A stretch of DNA of 64,000 nt, taken from positions 35,398,001 to 35,462,000 of the forward strand of contig NC_052509.1 in the NCBI RefSeq assembly GCF_014356525.2. The letters are read 5' to 3'. Each line of letters starts with the position of its first letter. The stretch's first letter is position 1. The position numbers and the translations under genes are program-made. The stretch is from Nilaparvata lugens (Eukaryota; Arthropoda; Insecta; Hemiptera; Delphacidae). Shown here in pieces: positions 35,401-47,400 of the stretch. The notes under the pieces were generated by a model. The model was not told where the DNA came from and made no database searches. It was given only the letters and a program-made list of their open reading frames with translations.

Positions 35401-38400
35401 TGTGCCAAATCATTTAGATCTATTATAATTTATATTTTTATTATGCATTTTGTATGTATCATTCATGTTTTGTAACTATGTAATTTTGGCGGAATAAACA
35501 TTATTATTCTTATTCTTATTCTTACAAACAAATTGACAAACGCTCTTAGAAAAACAAGACAAATGCTAGGCAAAGAAAAAGAGAACAAGAAAAGGAAATT
35601 ACCAAGGGAAATAAGTAAATTACTGGAGAAAAGAAGGAAACTGAAACGATTTGGAAGAGAAAAGATTGAATTCAGCGAAACCTCAAAGCTTATAAGGAGA
35701 AAATGGAACGAATGGACAAACAGGAGGAAAATATCTGATTTGGAAGAGACTATCAAGCTCGGCAATAGCATCAAGCAATTCAATAGGCTACAGCAACTTG
35801 GTAGAAACACGATGATTGCTATGAAGAATGAAGGTGGAATCGAAGTGAGAGAAATAGAAGGAATATTAGGAATCATCTGTGATTTTTATCAGAAGCTCTA
35901 CCATGCCGATGGATGTGAAGAGGACGTTTTTGGTTCAGGAAGTGAAAAACAGCAGAGGAACGAAGGTGAATATGAAGAATACCCGCCTATTATGGAAACC
36001 GAGGTGAAGCGAGCAGTTGATCGCCTAAAGGAAGGGAAAGCAGGCGGCCCGGATGGAATCACCAACGAACAACTGAAAGCAGGCGGAAATGCTGTCATCG
36101 AAATATTGACAAAGCTATACAATACATGTCTCAGGTGCGCCAGAGTTCCAGAAATATGGTTAAAAGCCAGCCTGATACTGCTTTTGAAGAAAGGTGATAG
36201 GAAGGAAATTGAGAACTATCGGCCGATAAGTCTTCTATCCAGTATATATATAAAGTATTTATATCGGTTATAACGCATCGGATAGACAATTACCTCACTG
36301 AATCAACTTCTGTCGATCAAACTGGCTTCAAGAAGAACTTCTCAACCCTGGACAACATACTTGTATTGCTGGAGCTGATAAGGAACTCGAAAGACTATAA
36401 ATTCCCTCTGGTTCTGCTATTTATAGATTTTGAGAAAGCGTTCGACAGTGTCACAACAAAATCCGTATTAGAAACACTCTCTGGACTTGGTGTAAGTGGG
36501 AAATATCTAGATTTATTCAAGTTCATCTATGACAGAATGAAAATCGAGTTTAAATTGAGAGGAAAAGGAAAAGTCGTGGAAGTGAGAAGAGGATTTAGGC
36601 AAGGCGACATTCCATCAGCCAAAATATTCAACGCAGTCCTTGAAACATGCTTCAGAAATCTGAATTGGAATGAGAGTGGAATAAATGTCAATGGTAGAAA
36701 ATTGAACACCTTGAAATTTGCAGATGATGTTGTGCTAATTGGAAGTAGCACAGAAGAAGTTCGCTACATGCTGATGGACCTAATCGCAGAGACAAAGAAA
36801 ATTGGACTGAAGGTGAATTTTAACAAGTCGAAAGTCATGACATTCAACTGCGAAGAAGAGGATATAACACTGGAGGAAGAAATAATAGAAAATGTTGAAA
36901 ATGTTATCTAGTTGGGGCAGAAGATTGGAAGAGACAGTCAATGGGGAGATATCACCCGGAGAGTTGCGTTGGGCTGGTCAATGTTCAATCGATTCAAGTA
37001 CCTGTTTCGATCAAAAATCGACATGAATTGGAAAATAAAATTATTCCAAATGTGCGTCATTCCGGTAATATTGTACGGTTGTGAAACTTGGACACTGAAT
37101 GAGAAATTGATAAAGAAGCTTAGAACTACTGTGAGAGCGATGGAAAGGATAATGATTGGGGTGACAAGGAAGAACAGGAAAAGAAATACATGGGTCAGGA
37201 ATGAGACGAAAATTGACGATATTGGCGGAACAATTGTAGAAAGAAAATGGAATTGGGCTGGCCATATAGCTCGAACAAGAGACGAAAGATGGACGAGAGG
37301 AATATTGGACTGGTACCCACGAACAAGGAAACGGAGCAGAGGAAGACCAAATTACCGATGCGACGAGGAGTTCCGACGAGTATGCGGCGGAGCAACCTGG
37401 AAAAGAGTCGCACAAGAAAGACAGGAGTGGGAGAGGATGAAAAACGTCTTCAAGGAGGTCTGGCTCTACAGGCAATGAACGAAGGACAATCAATTAATCC
37501 TAAAAATAGAATACCCCAGCAGCTGCTGAATTGCCAAGAATGAAAACAATAAAATATGTATGCAGAATGTAAATAATTTGTAAATTTTTGCAATAAAAGG
37601 GTTATTTATTTATAATATTGTTCTCTTCAAATGTTATGTGTATTGTGTCATTATTAAGAATTCCAAAGTCAGTAACCAAAAGGTTTTTCTAATGAAAATG
37701 TATTATTGGATCATGAAAACATATAGATAACTATTTTGTTGGTGAATTTAATATATTTGAGATAGAATTGATCATTATTAACAAGGAATAACAATTAATA
37801 TCAGACTGGGATAACTTGAATCACAGCTATCTACTATTGATGGAAGGCGATAGAATAATGAACATGACATGCAACAATGCGGTCCCCTATCAACTCCATT
37901 GACTTTATAATGTGAATCTCACTATTTCAATTACTAGCAACTATTGAGTAGCCCAGTAAAAATACAAGGATATGAATTTCCAATCGTATTGTTTTTAATA
38001 TGATCTATTGGACAAAAATATATCTTGAGGACCATGGATAGAAAACCAAGACTATTCAGCCCCTTGCAATTCTATTCATAGAATGGAAACTTCTGCCCCT
38101 TAGAGCTTGTTCACATGACAACGATTTACGTTCGGTTGTCGCTCGATTGGCAAATTGCTCAGTTTGCCAGCCTCGTATACATGACAGCGATTCATGAGCG
38201 GTTTGCGCTTGGTTAAGGGTATTGCTTATGATAAATAATTACTACAACATCTATGTACTCAATCTTTATCACTAAATTACTCTAATATTACTGCTTCTTA
38301 CATTATTCATATTACTGTGTGTTGAATGTTATCATGCTGGTTTTATTTTTAAAAAAATCAAATTCATTATGAGTATATTTACCTAAGGCTGTTTCTTGCT

Positions 38401-41400
38401 CCTATGAACTTCTGCTCTCTGAAAAAATGTCTGTTATCTCCTGCCAAGCAGACCTTTTCAGAACTCTATTCCTGTAATCCGAGCACTCCATGTCCCAAAT
38501 GCACTTTATTTTCGCCACTTCATCGATAAACAATTCAGTGTCAAAGGATTCTAGACCTACTTCCATATTTCTACTATGAACTATTTGAAACTAAACTGAA
38601 CTAGATACTACTATGAACTATGATAATCTACGAGCTAACTTAAACTGAACTAGATACTAATATGAACTATGATCCTCTACAAACTAACTCAAACTGAACT
38701 AACTGGAATAAAAATTGAAATAGAATGAAATTTTAATTGAACTGAAATAGTAATAGAATGTGTACTATGTGAACTGCTCTGCTCGAAACCACTTGGTTAA
38801 CAGAAGACATGTGTACGCTCTCATGCCTGCTCTAGTATATCGAACCGCCCGGCAAACGAGCGACAACCGAGCGGTTGGACTGGAAACTTCAACCGCCGCG
38901 ATTCGCTGGCGACTGCTCAAGCCGAGCGCTGCATGTGTACGGCACCATGTCTTTCCCTATACCTGGGAACCGCTCGGTTGGTCAACCGCGCGACAAACGA
39001 GCGTAAATCGCTGTCATGTAAACAAGCTCTTAAATATTTGTACTTTTTTAAATTCTAATAATTTTATTTTTTATAAGTGGGCAAATGAAGACAGCAGACA
39101 GTGAATTTAGATCATTTAGACCTAGACCACAGAAGGAGATTTGTAAGCGATTCTGCCTGTTCATAGCCCCATAATATTATTCAACATAATTTATTACACA
39201 TTCAGTTGAGGAAGAGAAACTTCCCATAAGGTTTGAGTTTCTGTTGAAGGAGTGGCTATTGGAAAACTTGATGTGGAAAAATATGGTTTGCTGATTTGAG
39301 ATGAAAGGCGTCAATAATAAAGAAAATATAAATTATGGCCTTACTTGAAAGTGCATTGTTCTTTTCCTTGTTGTTGTACATTTTGATTGTATTCTGTGTA
39401 AAACTTGGCGATTCAGGTTTGAGAGTTTTTTAATAGAGAGTTGAAAAACGTTTGTGTATAGTTTATGACTACTGTTTATTATTAATACCTTGGCATAGAG
39501 CATTTTGCGTTTGATATTCACCACAATTTGATTATTTACTTTTAACTAGAATAAGTGAGTTGTGTAAAAATAGTTTTACCGTAGGCTAATTAATTTCTCG
39601 ATACAAGTATATATTATTTTAATTTTATAATATGCATGGGAGATTATATTGGTATTAGGTGGAAACTCCCATGAATGAATCCTCAGCAGTACCTAATTTC
39701 TCAAAAAGTATTTCTATTATTTTGATACTATTATACGATTTAAAATATTGCCATGAATTGAGTGTATTAGTTAGAATAGAATAGAATAGAATAGAATTTT
39801 ATTGGTCATAAAATATTCACATGAATACATGGACTTCGTCAATTTTTTAACACTAAAGTGAGTCAAAACAAACACAAAAACACTAAGATCAGTCAGTATC
39901 AGAACAATAAAATAACACATGAATCACATAAAACGATTCCAATCTATTCTAATAGTCCAGGCGCTGGCTTACATTGAGCATACATGAGAGAGGCAGAGAA
40001 TTTGACTTCGGATTATTGTTAGGGAGTCTTTAGTGTATATGAAACTCCATGTCGTCACGTCCCAGGGTGGTCGACAGCTTGGGGGAGAGGGGGGTAAGTT
40101 GTAAAAAACGCGCGTTTATAAAATCGCCTGTCCTGCAGTTACTATTCATAGTACAGCTTTTATTTTTTCTCAATATTATGTACACATAACTGGCTTTCAA
40201 TGTGGTCCTATACATTTTTGCGATAAACCGCATAGTTTTTCCGTAAAAAAATAAAATATCTAGAAAAATGTATTTCTTTATCACGGACTTTTTATTTCTT
40301 TAAATCTCTGTCAACATCTGATGGATATTTGAAAAAAAAACTCTTAATCTCACTTGGCCCATGAAATTGTAAGTGAAACTAGTTGTGGATTTGACTAAAT
40401 CCCTAAATATCGTTGACAAATTCGCATAATGATGACATGGCTCTCCTGAATTCACTCCTACTTCACTTTTCAAAACTTCAAAACGCTGCAAGATTATGGA
40501 AACTTTGTGATGAGAAGAGTTATGAAAATTCTCAATAAAGATGGAGTGATACAGGTGGACATAGCTTTTCATGTCTATGGTCTAAAATCAAACAAAGGTA
40601 GTGAACATATTAGAAGCAGCAGAGTAAAAGAATCACTCCAATAATATGCTCTCTAAACCATCGAGACTTGATTTCTAAATCTGTGGCAGAGATTTATTAA
40701 TGTGACATGCAAGAATCTATAAAGGAATAATCCATACGTTAGCTACGTGCAGGAATACATACATTCATTCATGTGTGGATAAAATTACAAATCATATAAA
40801 TATGTTTGGGAAAGAATAACAGGCATGGCCCAAAACTATTCGAATCCCAAATTTTGATACTGAATAACTTATTACCATTTCAAAACAGTCTGAACGGGAA
40901 TACCATAATGGATGAATCAATCAAAAGTTAGTGAAATATCATTATAATAATACTGTTAGAAATAATATGAATGAATGTTTAAATTTTCATTTCATTTTGA
41001 TTTGACACATATCTATTATTATTTTGGGTATAATTTTTCAAAAGTTCACGACAAACTGAAGATTCACGAAAGATTAACATTTTCATACTAAACATAATCA
41101 TTATGATAATGAATGAATGTTGATTTCCATTTCCACCATGAAGAACTAAGAAATACCACAAATATTTCTTGGAAATTAACTGACCACTATATCAAGTAAG
41201 CGTGACCAGTGTGCAATTAATAATATAATTTAGCCTGCAGCGCATCACAATAAATTAATTTGAGATAAAAACAATAGAACATAAACATATATAAATATTA
41301 TCTTTATTCTATCCTAATATATTTCTTGAAACCAAAGTTTCGTTAATTTCAAACAGTCATTTCTTAGTTTCCTTGCAGAATGAGATGAAGTTTATAATTT

Positions 41401-44400
41401 TGACCATAATTAGTATTATTATGATGAGAATTATCAATTATTAAGGCTTGAGAGTTGAAAAATCGTGTTCAGCGACCGAAAATACAAAAGATAGCGTCCC
41501 TGAAATACATAGTTTGAATGCATAGACTAGTAGGAGCGATGCGATAGACAGGCCATTACGCGCATTAATCATGAGGGAGGACCGCGCCGCAGCGTAACAG
41601 TGCTACTTATCCCCCTCCCACCGCCGCAACTATGATCGTAACCCCCAAACTAGGCTATATATATCATTGGATTCAGCAAGAAACGGCCTACAACGTTTAT
41701 TGGGAGCCTTTTCCTTCAAGTCGGCTAATTACTTGAATATTCGAGAAATAACAAAAAGTCCATAATAAAGAAATACATTTTTCTAGATATTTTATTTTTT
41801 TACGGAAAAACTATGCGGTTTATCGCAAAAATGTATAGGACCACATTGAAAGCCAGTTATGTGTAGATAATATTGAGAAAAAAATAAAAGCTGTTCTATG
41901 AATAGTAACTGCAGGACAGGCGATTTTATAAACGCGCGTTTTTTACAACTTACCCTCCTCCCCCCCAAGCTGTCGACCACCCTGGGACGTGACGACATCG
42001 AGTTTCATATACACTAAAGACCCCCTAACAATAATCCGAAGTCAAATTCTCTGCCTTTCTCATGTATGCTCAATGTAAGCCAGCGCCTGGACTATAAAAT
42101 AGTCATGTTCGGTGTACAAACATTCATCAACTGCTTTCAATACCTTTTTAAAATTGTGTGCATGTGAGTTCCTTCAAGTGGTCAGGTGTGGAGTTATATA
42201 ATTTGATAGATGTGAAGTGCCAGTTTCTTTGTGATTTAGTGTGACTGTACAACGGAATTCTAAGTTTGTGTCTATTTCTTGTATTTAAACTATGGAAGCT
42301 ATTAGAATCATACTTATTCAAATTGCCTCGTACATAACATAATATTTTTAAGACATATAACGACGGCAACGTCAGGATACCTAGGTGAATGAAATAAGGT
42401 CTACAATGTGCATTATATGGTAGCTTGCATATTATTCTTATTGCTATCTTTTGAAGAACAAAAATTGATTTGGCGTTTACACTGTTTGCCCAAAGCATTA
42501 TTCCGTAAGAAAGGAGACTCTGGATGTGTGCATAGTAAATATTCACTAGTACAGACACATCCACAGTTACACAGTCTCCGTAACATATACAATCCTTTCG
42601 CCATCCTACCTGACAAATAGTCAATGTGTGCATCCCACGACAGACAAGGGTCAATAAAAACACCTAAAAACTTCAATGGAGTCTCACCCTTAACCTTTCT
42701 GAATGCAAGGTTAATGTCAGCGGTTTTATTATCATTGAGAGAAAGATTATTTGCAGCACACCAATCTTTTAGAACCAAATAACTTTGATTCCTCTCACTT
42801 TCAAGATCATGCTTGGAGGGGCAATTTATTTTTAAGCCAAAATCATCTGCAAATAGGTACCCATCTTTACTATTGCTATCCATATTTATTGGCAAATCAT
42901 TTATATAAATATTAAATAGAATGGGTCCTAAGATAGAGCCTTGAGGCACGCCGTAATCAACTAGTCTACCATTGGACAGGACGCCATCTTTGTAAACAAA
43001 TTGATTCCTGCTACTTAATTGATTATAGGACAATCAATAAAAGTTGAACTGCACTTCGAGTAAAACCATAAAAATTCAGTTTATCACCTAAAATCTTGTG
43101 CTGCACAGTATCAAAGGCTTTGGAAAAATCGTATGACCTTAGACCAACAGAATCACCACTCTCCAAGTTGCTAATTACACCACTAACCACATTAAGTATG
43201 GGATCATTAGTGCTTCTTCCAGACCGGAAACCAAATTGTTTTTCAGAGAAAATGTTGTTGGACTCAAAATAGATTGACATTTGTTCATACATTAGTCTCA
43301 AATACCTTTGAAAATACAGGAACAATAGCAATCGGTCTGAAATTACCTTTCTCTTTCCTTGATCGCTTCTTATGAAGAGGTGAAACTTCAACATTTTTTA
43401 GCTCCTCTGGATAAGTGCCAGTAGCAACAACACATTCATTGAACAAGTAAGCCAACACTTCACATATATTAACAGCTGCTATTTTTAAGATTAAAGAATT
43501 TAAACCATAAATATCCAGACACTTACTATTACTCAATTTTAAAATAGTGTCAAATACTTTCTCTACAGTTAAAGGCTTGAATGAAAAAGGTACACTAGGC
43601 TGTTGCAATTTGCTAAAATAGAAAGTTGAATCATTAACACTGACAGGTATATCTCTGCTTATCAGAGTAACAGAATCCACAAAAAATTCATTGAATTCAT
43701 CAGAAGTGACATCAACGGGAGTCTGGGATCTGGCCGCATTATTAGCACTGCCGGTGAGACCATTAACAATTCTCCACACTGTTTTATTCTTATTGATGGA
43801 TCTACTTATTATTTTATTATGATATTCAATTCTTGTCTTTTTAGTTTCTATCCTGTATGATTTTCTAGCCTCTTTATATGTGGTGAGAATTGCTGGTGTT
43901 CTGTAAGTTTTATATGAATGATACAGCCCATCACATTTAACTTTTTAATTTTTTAAGATTGTCATCATACCACTCGTTATTTGGCTTGACTTTGTGTACT
44001 TGACTTAGCAGTACCTAATTTCTCAAAAAGTATTTCTATTATTTTGATACTATTATAAGATTTAAAATATTGTCATAAATTGAGGATATATTATTCTATA
44101 TAGGAGGACCTCCTACTTACAGGAGGTTAATAATTGATAATGTACCATGACATGACGACTGTTGAGATGATATCTGGGCGTGATGCGTTCGAGACTGTGC
44201 AAGAAGGCCATGCCACGCGCGACGTCGACAGCAAAGCGTAGCGCCTGAGCCGAGTCGACGACGACGCCGGTGCCCTCATGCAGCAGCTGGTAGAGGGAGC
44301 CCCAAGGCATATGCTGGTTGATCACCACCAGGTTGGGTGGCGAGTTGCAGCACCCTATCACCGGCAGTACGTTCGGGTGCGAGAAGATCCTGTCAAACCA

Positions 44401-47400
44401 GCGCTATTAGTCCAGTCAAGCCCACAACCAATTTCTGCAGGCAAAATTTCCTTATGCTAGATACAGAGTGGCCGAAAAGTTATGACTGTAATGAAATTTT
44501 GATCCTTGAGGTGTCGTCATGCATGCCTCTCCACTAGGAAATAATGGAATGAAGTGCATCTAACGGGTGATTCTCATAGAACATGATCTTATTTATGAAC
44601 TTGAATCATTGTGCGAAATCTCAATGTGAGGAGAATGAAGTTGGTCATGATGCTGCAAGCTGAAAATTAGGTGTTTTTCAAAATACATGGAGCATTGTTT
44701 TTACCTAGAAATCTATTCGCACAAAAAGTTATGCCCAAAGAATTTTGAATTATACATTTGAATTGTGACAATTGGAAGATATTGTTGATTAAAAACTAAA
44801 ATTTATAAAAATTGTTTTTTCTTAAAATTTTACACTTTTTAGAAAAATCGTAACTCAGTACTCATTGAAGACAAAGAGTTCCGATTGATCTCATTTTATT
44901 CAGAATTTCATAATCTAAAAAACGTGATAACGAATTTTTCTGTCCGATGACTGGATTTGACGGAAATAGCTGAAAACTAGAAAATGAACCGAAAATACGA
45001 GGTTCTTGGGCCACTCACCTGTATCTAGCACAAGGAAACTTTGCATGAAAAATTGGTTCTGGACTTCTCTTATGTATCCAAACAATATATTGGAAAATCA
45101 GAACTACGAAAGGCCTATATAGAGCAAGCACCGATGTATATAGTCAGTGGACTAATAATACACACACATACTACACTATAGTACAACATTTACATAGAGT
45201 GAGATATTCACCTTATTTAGTCAGTTGGCATGATAGGGGGTATTCCGTTTCCGTGTTAGCAAGGTTACCACTTCCGTTTACACTGCCTTCTATCGTACAT
45301 AATTTGAGATTCAAGTTATTCCGGAAAATCTGATCTGCTATTGATTGTAGATTCTTGTTAATAATGATCAATTGAATCTGGAATATATTTTAGTCAAGAA
45401 AATATAATTTTCTCCATGATTCAATAATAAAACTTTATTGAATATTAATTTTAAAAAGTATTTTCCATGAATAGTAAATTTTATAATTGGAATGATATAT
45501 TTTTGTAGTTTATCATATTTCTTCATAGTGGAAATCGTTTTTTATTTCATGGTTTTTATTAATTATTCATCTTTCTGTACGGAACTTATACTGTATGTAG
45601 CTTTCATATACAGAGTGTTTCCGAACTCCCTACCAATATTCTAGGGCATTGTTCCTGAGTACGAAACATTTATGGATATCATTCTCAAACTCTCCGAAAG
45701 TCCTTAGTTACTCACACAGCCGCCATTTTTATTTTTTCACTTACAATTTTTTCTAAATATACGGCTGAAGATACGGAAGTGAAACTTTGCATAATCATTT
45801 ATGACAACTAATAATAATAACAAATGAATTTTATTTCCATTAATCAAGCAATCTAATCAATAAAATGTATTCAGTTATTTCACGTATGGAAATACGACAC
45901 CTTCCATGTCTGTTTTGTATCTCTTAAGCTGGGTTTACACCAAAGTTATTAAAAAAATGTTAATAACTTAATCCTTATAGATTCTATTAGATTGAACGGA
46001 ACTTGACATTCACATATGTTCATCATGTGTATAATAAGATATGTTCAAACTAATAGTATCTATAAGAATTAGGTTGATAACATTTTGCTATTAACTTTGG
46101 TGTGAACGCAGCTAAAAAAGCTTAAAGCTGCGTTTACTCCAAAGTTATTAACAAAATGTTTATTTTTCCGTTCTTATCGATTCTATTAGATTGAACATAA
46201 CTTATCATACACATGATGTGCACATGTGTTTGTCAAGCTCTGTTTAATCTAATAAAATCTATAAGGACCGAAAAATAAACATTTTGTTAATAACGTTGGT
46301 GTAAACGCAGCTTTAAATCTCCAAACATGTGAGAGAAAATGTTTTTTGCTTCTTCTATAACTCTAGTTAATAGGTTTCTGAATTTTCTGTAATATTGTTG
46401 TAGTTGCAAATTTGATGTATTATATCTGCTGATCGTTTAAACCCGAAATGCAACACATTAGAATGAATGCGACCATGTCAAGTCAACAAGTAATCGTGGA
46501 TTAGCGTAGATGGTGCATATCATGATATGACCCTAATGCCCATATCCATTGGCACCATCTCGGTTTAAACAAAAATAGATCATCTTTTGGTTTAATCCTA
46601 GAATGAAACACATTAAATAAATGCGAATAAGTCAAAAAATCATTGACATATTATTCAAGAACTAACCATAAAACGAAATAATAAACAATGTCAAAGTAAC
46701 TTATTGAGCTCATCTATAGTCTATAACATAATAAAGGAAAGAATCGTCTTAAACATGTACGGGATAGGAAATAGACGAATGACGCATTATCACGCCTGAA
46801 CTACTGAACTGATTAACTTGAAATTTTGCATTAAGATTCTGAATCGAAGGTTGCGGGTTTGAGATATATCAAACCCATTTTTTGCAGGTAATTTTCAACT
46901 CTTGCAAAGATTATCCATCCAATTTTGAACAATGTAATAAATAATTATTGCATCTAATTTTGAACAGAATGACAAATAATTATTCAATTTTTTATGTTTC
47001 CTGGACATAAGGAGATTGCATTTTACAACAACAAAATTTCCCCAGTGCAAAGCACGGGATACATGCTGAACAATAATAAATGAGTTCATCAATATACTGT
47101 ATTTTGGGAACTCTGTATTTCTTCAGATACTTCTCAAAATAAGGGAGTTTTTTGCCGGACTACGTAAAACAGAGTATCTCTGTATTGCGAGTTCTCTGTA
47201 TTTTTGTGGAAGAAAGGACTCTCATTAACTTAACTTCAGCAACAACACCTTATAATTCTATATAAGTGTGAAAGTAAATATATTTAATTTATCTAAAAAA
47301 ATACTAATATGATAACTGTTTCATCACTTAAATTTGGAAGAAAACATAACACAAGGATTGCCTTAGTATTTTATCTAACATTGTCTCGATATCAGTGTTG

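Larger units (their letters stand above)
32040..37600 (+). mobile_element. Two-ORF LINE, interrupted at 34.28-35.52 kb
   Basis: A leader, an intact-looking ORF1, and an ORF2 with endonuclease, reverse transcriptase and C-terminal domains follow in order. The polymerase half is separated from the endonuclease by an inserted 3' fragment of another LINE that ends in TTATTC repeats. The 3' untranslated region contains AATAAA near 37,592. It is close to full length but ORF2 has stops at 36,271 and 36,911. Confidence 0.85.
38103..39029. mobile_element. Harbinger-like non-autonomous element with TTA target duplication
   Basis: The ends are inverted: GAGCTTGTTCACATGACAAC at the left and the reverse complement of GAGCTTGTTTACATGACAGC at the right, extending about 45 bp with mismatches. 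TTA flanks both sides (38,100-38,102 and 39,030-39,032), the hallmark 3-bp duplication of PIF/Harbinger. The element carries a short MADF-like frame but no DDE transposase. Its GC-rich ends contain several CGCTCG motifs. Confidence 0.8.
39952..42095. mobile_element. Element with ~345-bp terminal inverted repeats
   Basis: The left arm (39,952-40,297) starts ATAGTCCAGGCGCTGGCTTA and the right arm (41,748-42,095) is its reverse complement with only about a dozen differences. Each arm includes CGCGCGTTTATAAAATCGCC and a CCCTCCCCC-type run. The 1.45-kb centre encodes no recognisable transposase. It contains a copy of the hairpin repeat (40,807-40,855) and a GC-rich block near 41,520-41,640. The element split the minus-strand LINE, so it is the younger insertion. 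Confidence 0.85.
39763..44006 (-). mobile_element. 5'-truncated LINE, minus strand, split by a long-inverted-repeat element
   Basis: Reverse transcriptase and C-terminal motifs lie at 42.1-43.9 kb. The 3' tail continues at 39,951-39,770, ending in an AATAG pentamer repeat (39,773-39,802). The intervening 39,952-42,095 is a separate insertion. The element is flanked by 78-bp direct repeats. It lacks an endonuclease and is therefore truncated at its 5' end near 43,990. Confidence 0.82.

Noticed and set aside
37041..37493. 150-residue minus-strand frame
   Set aside because: It is the shadow of the LINE ORF2 C-terminal domain on the plus strand, which has clear family motifs.
41520..41640. GC-rich block as a possible CpG promoter
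   Set aside because: It lies inside the long-inverted-repeat element and has no adjacent host exon, so a promoter role is unsupported.
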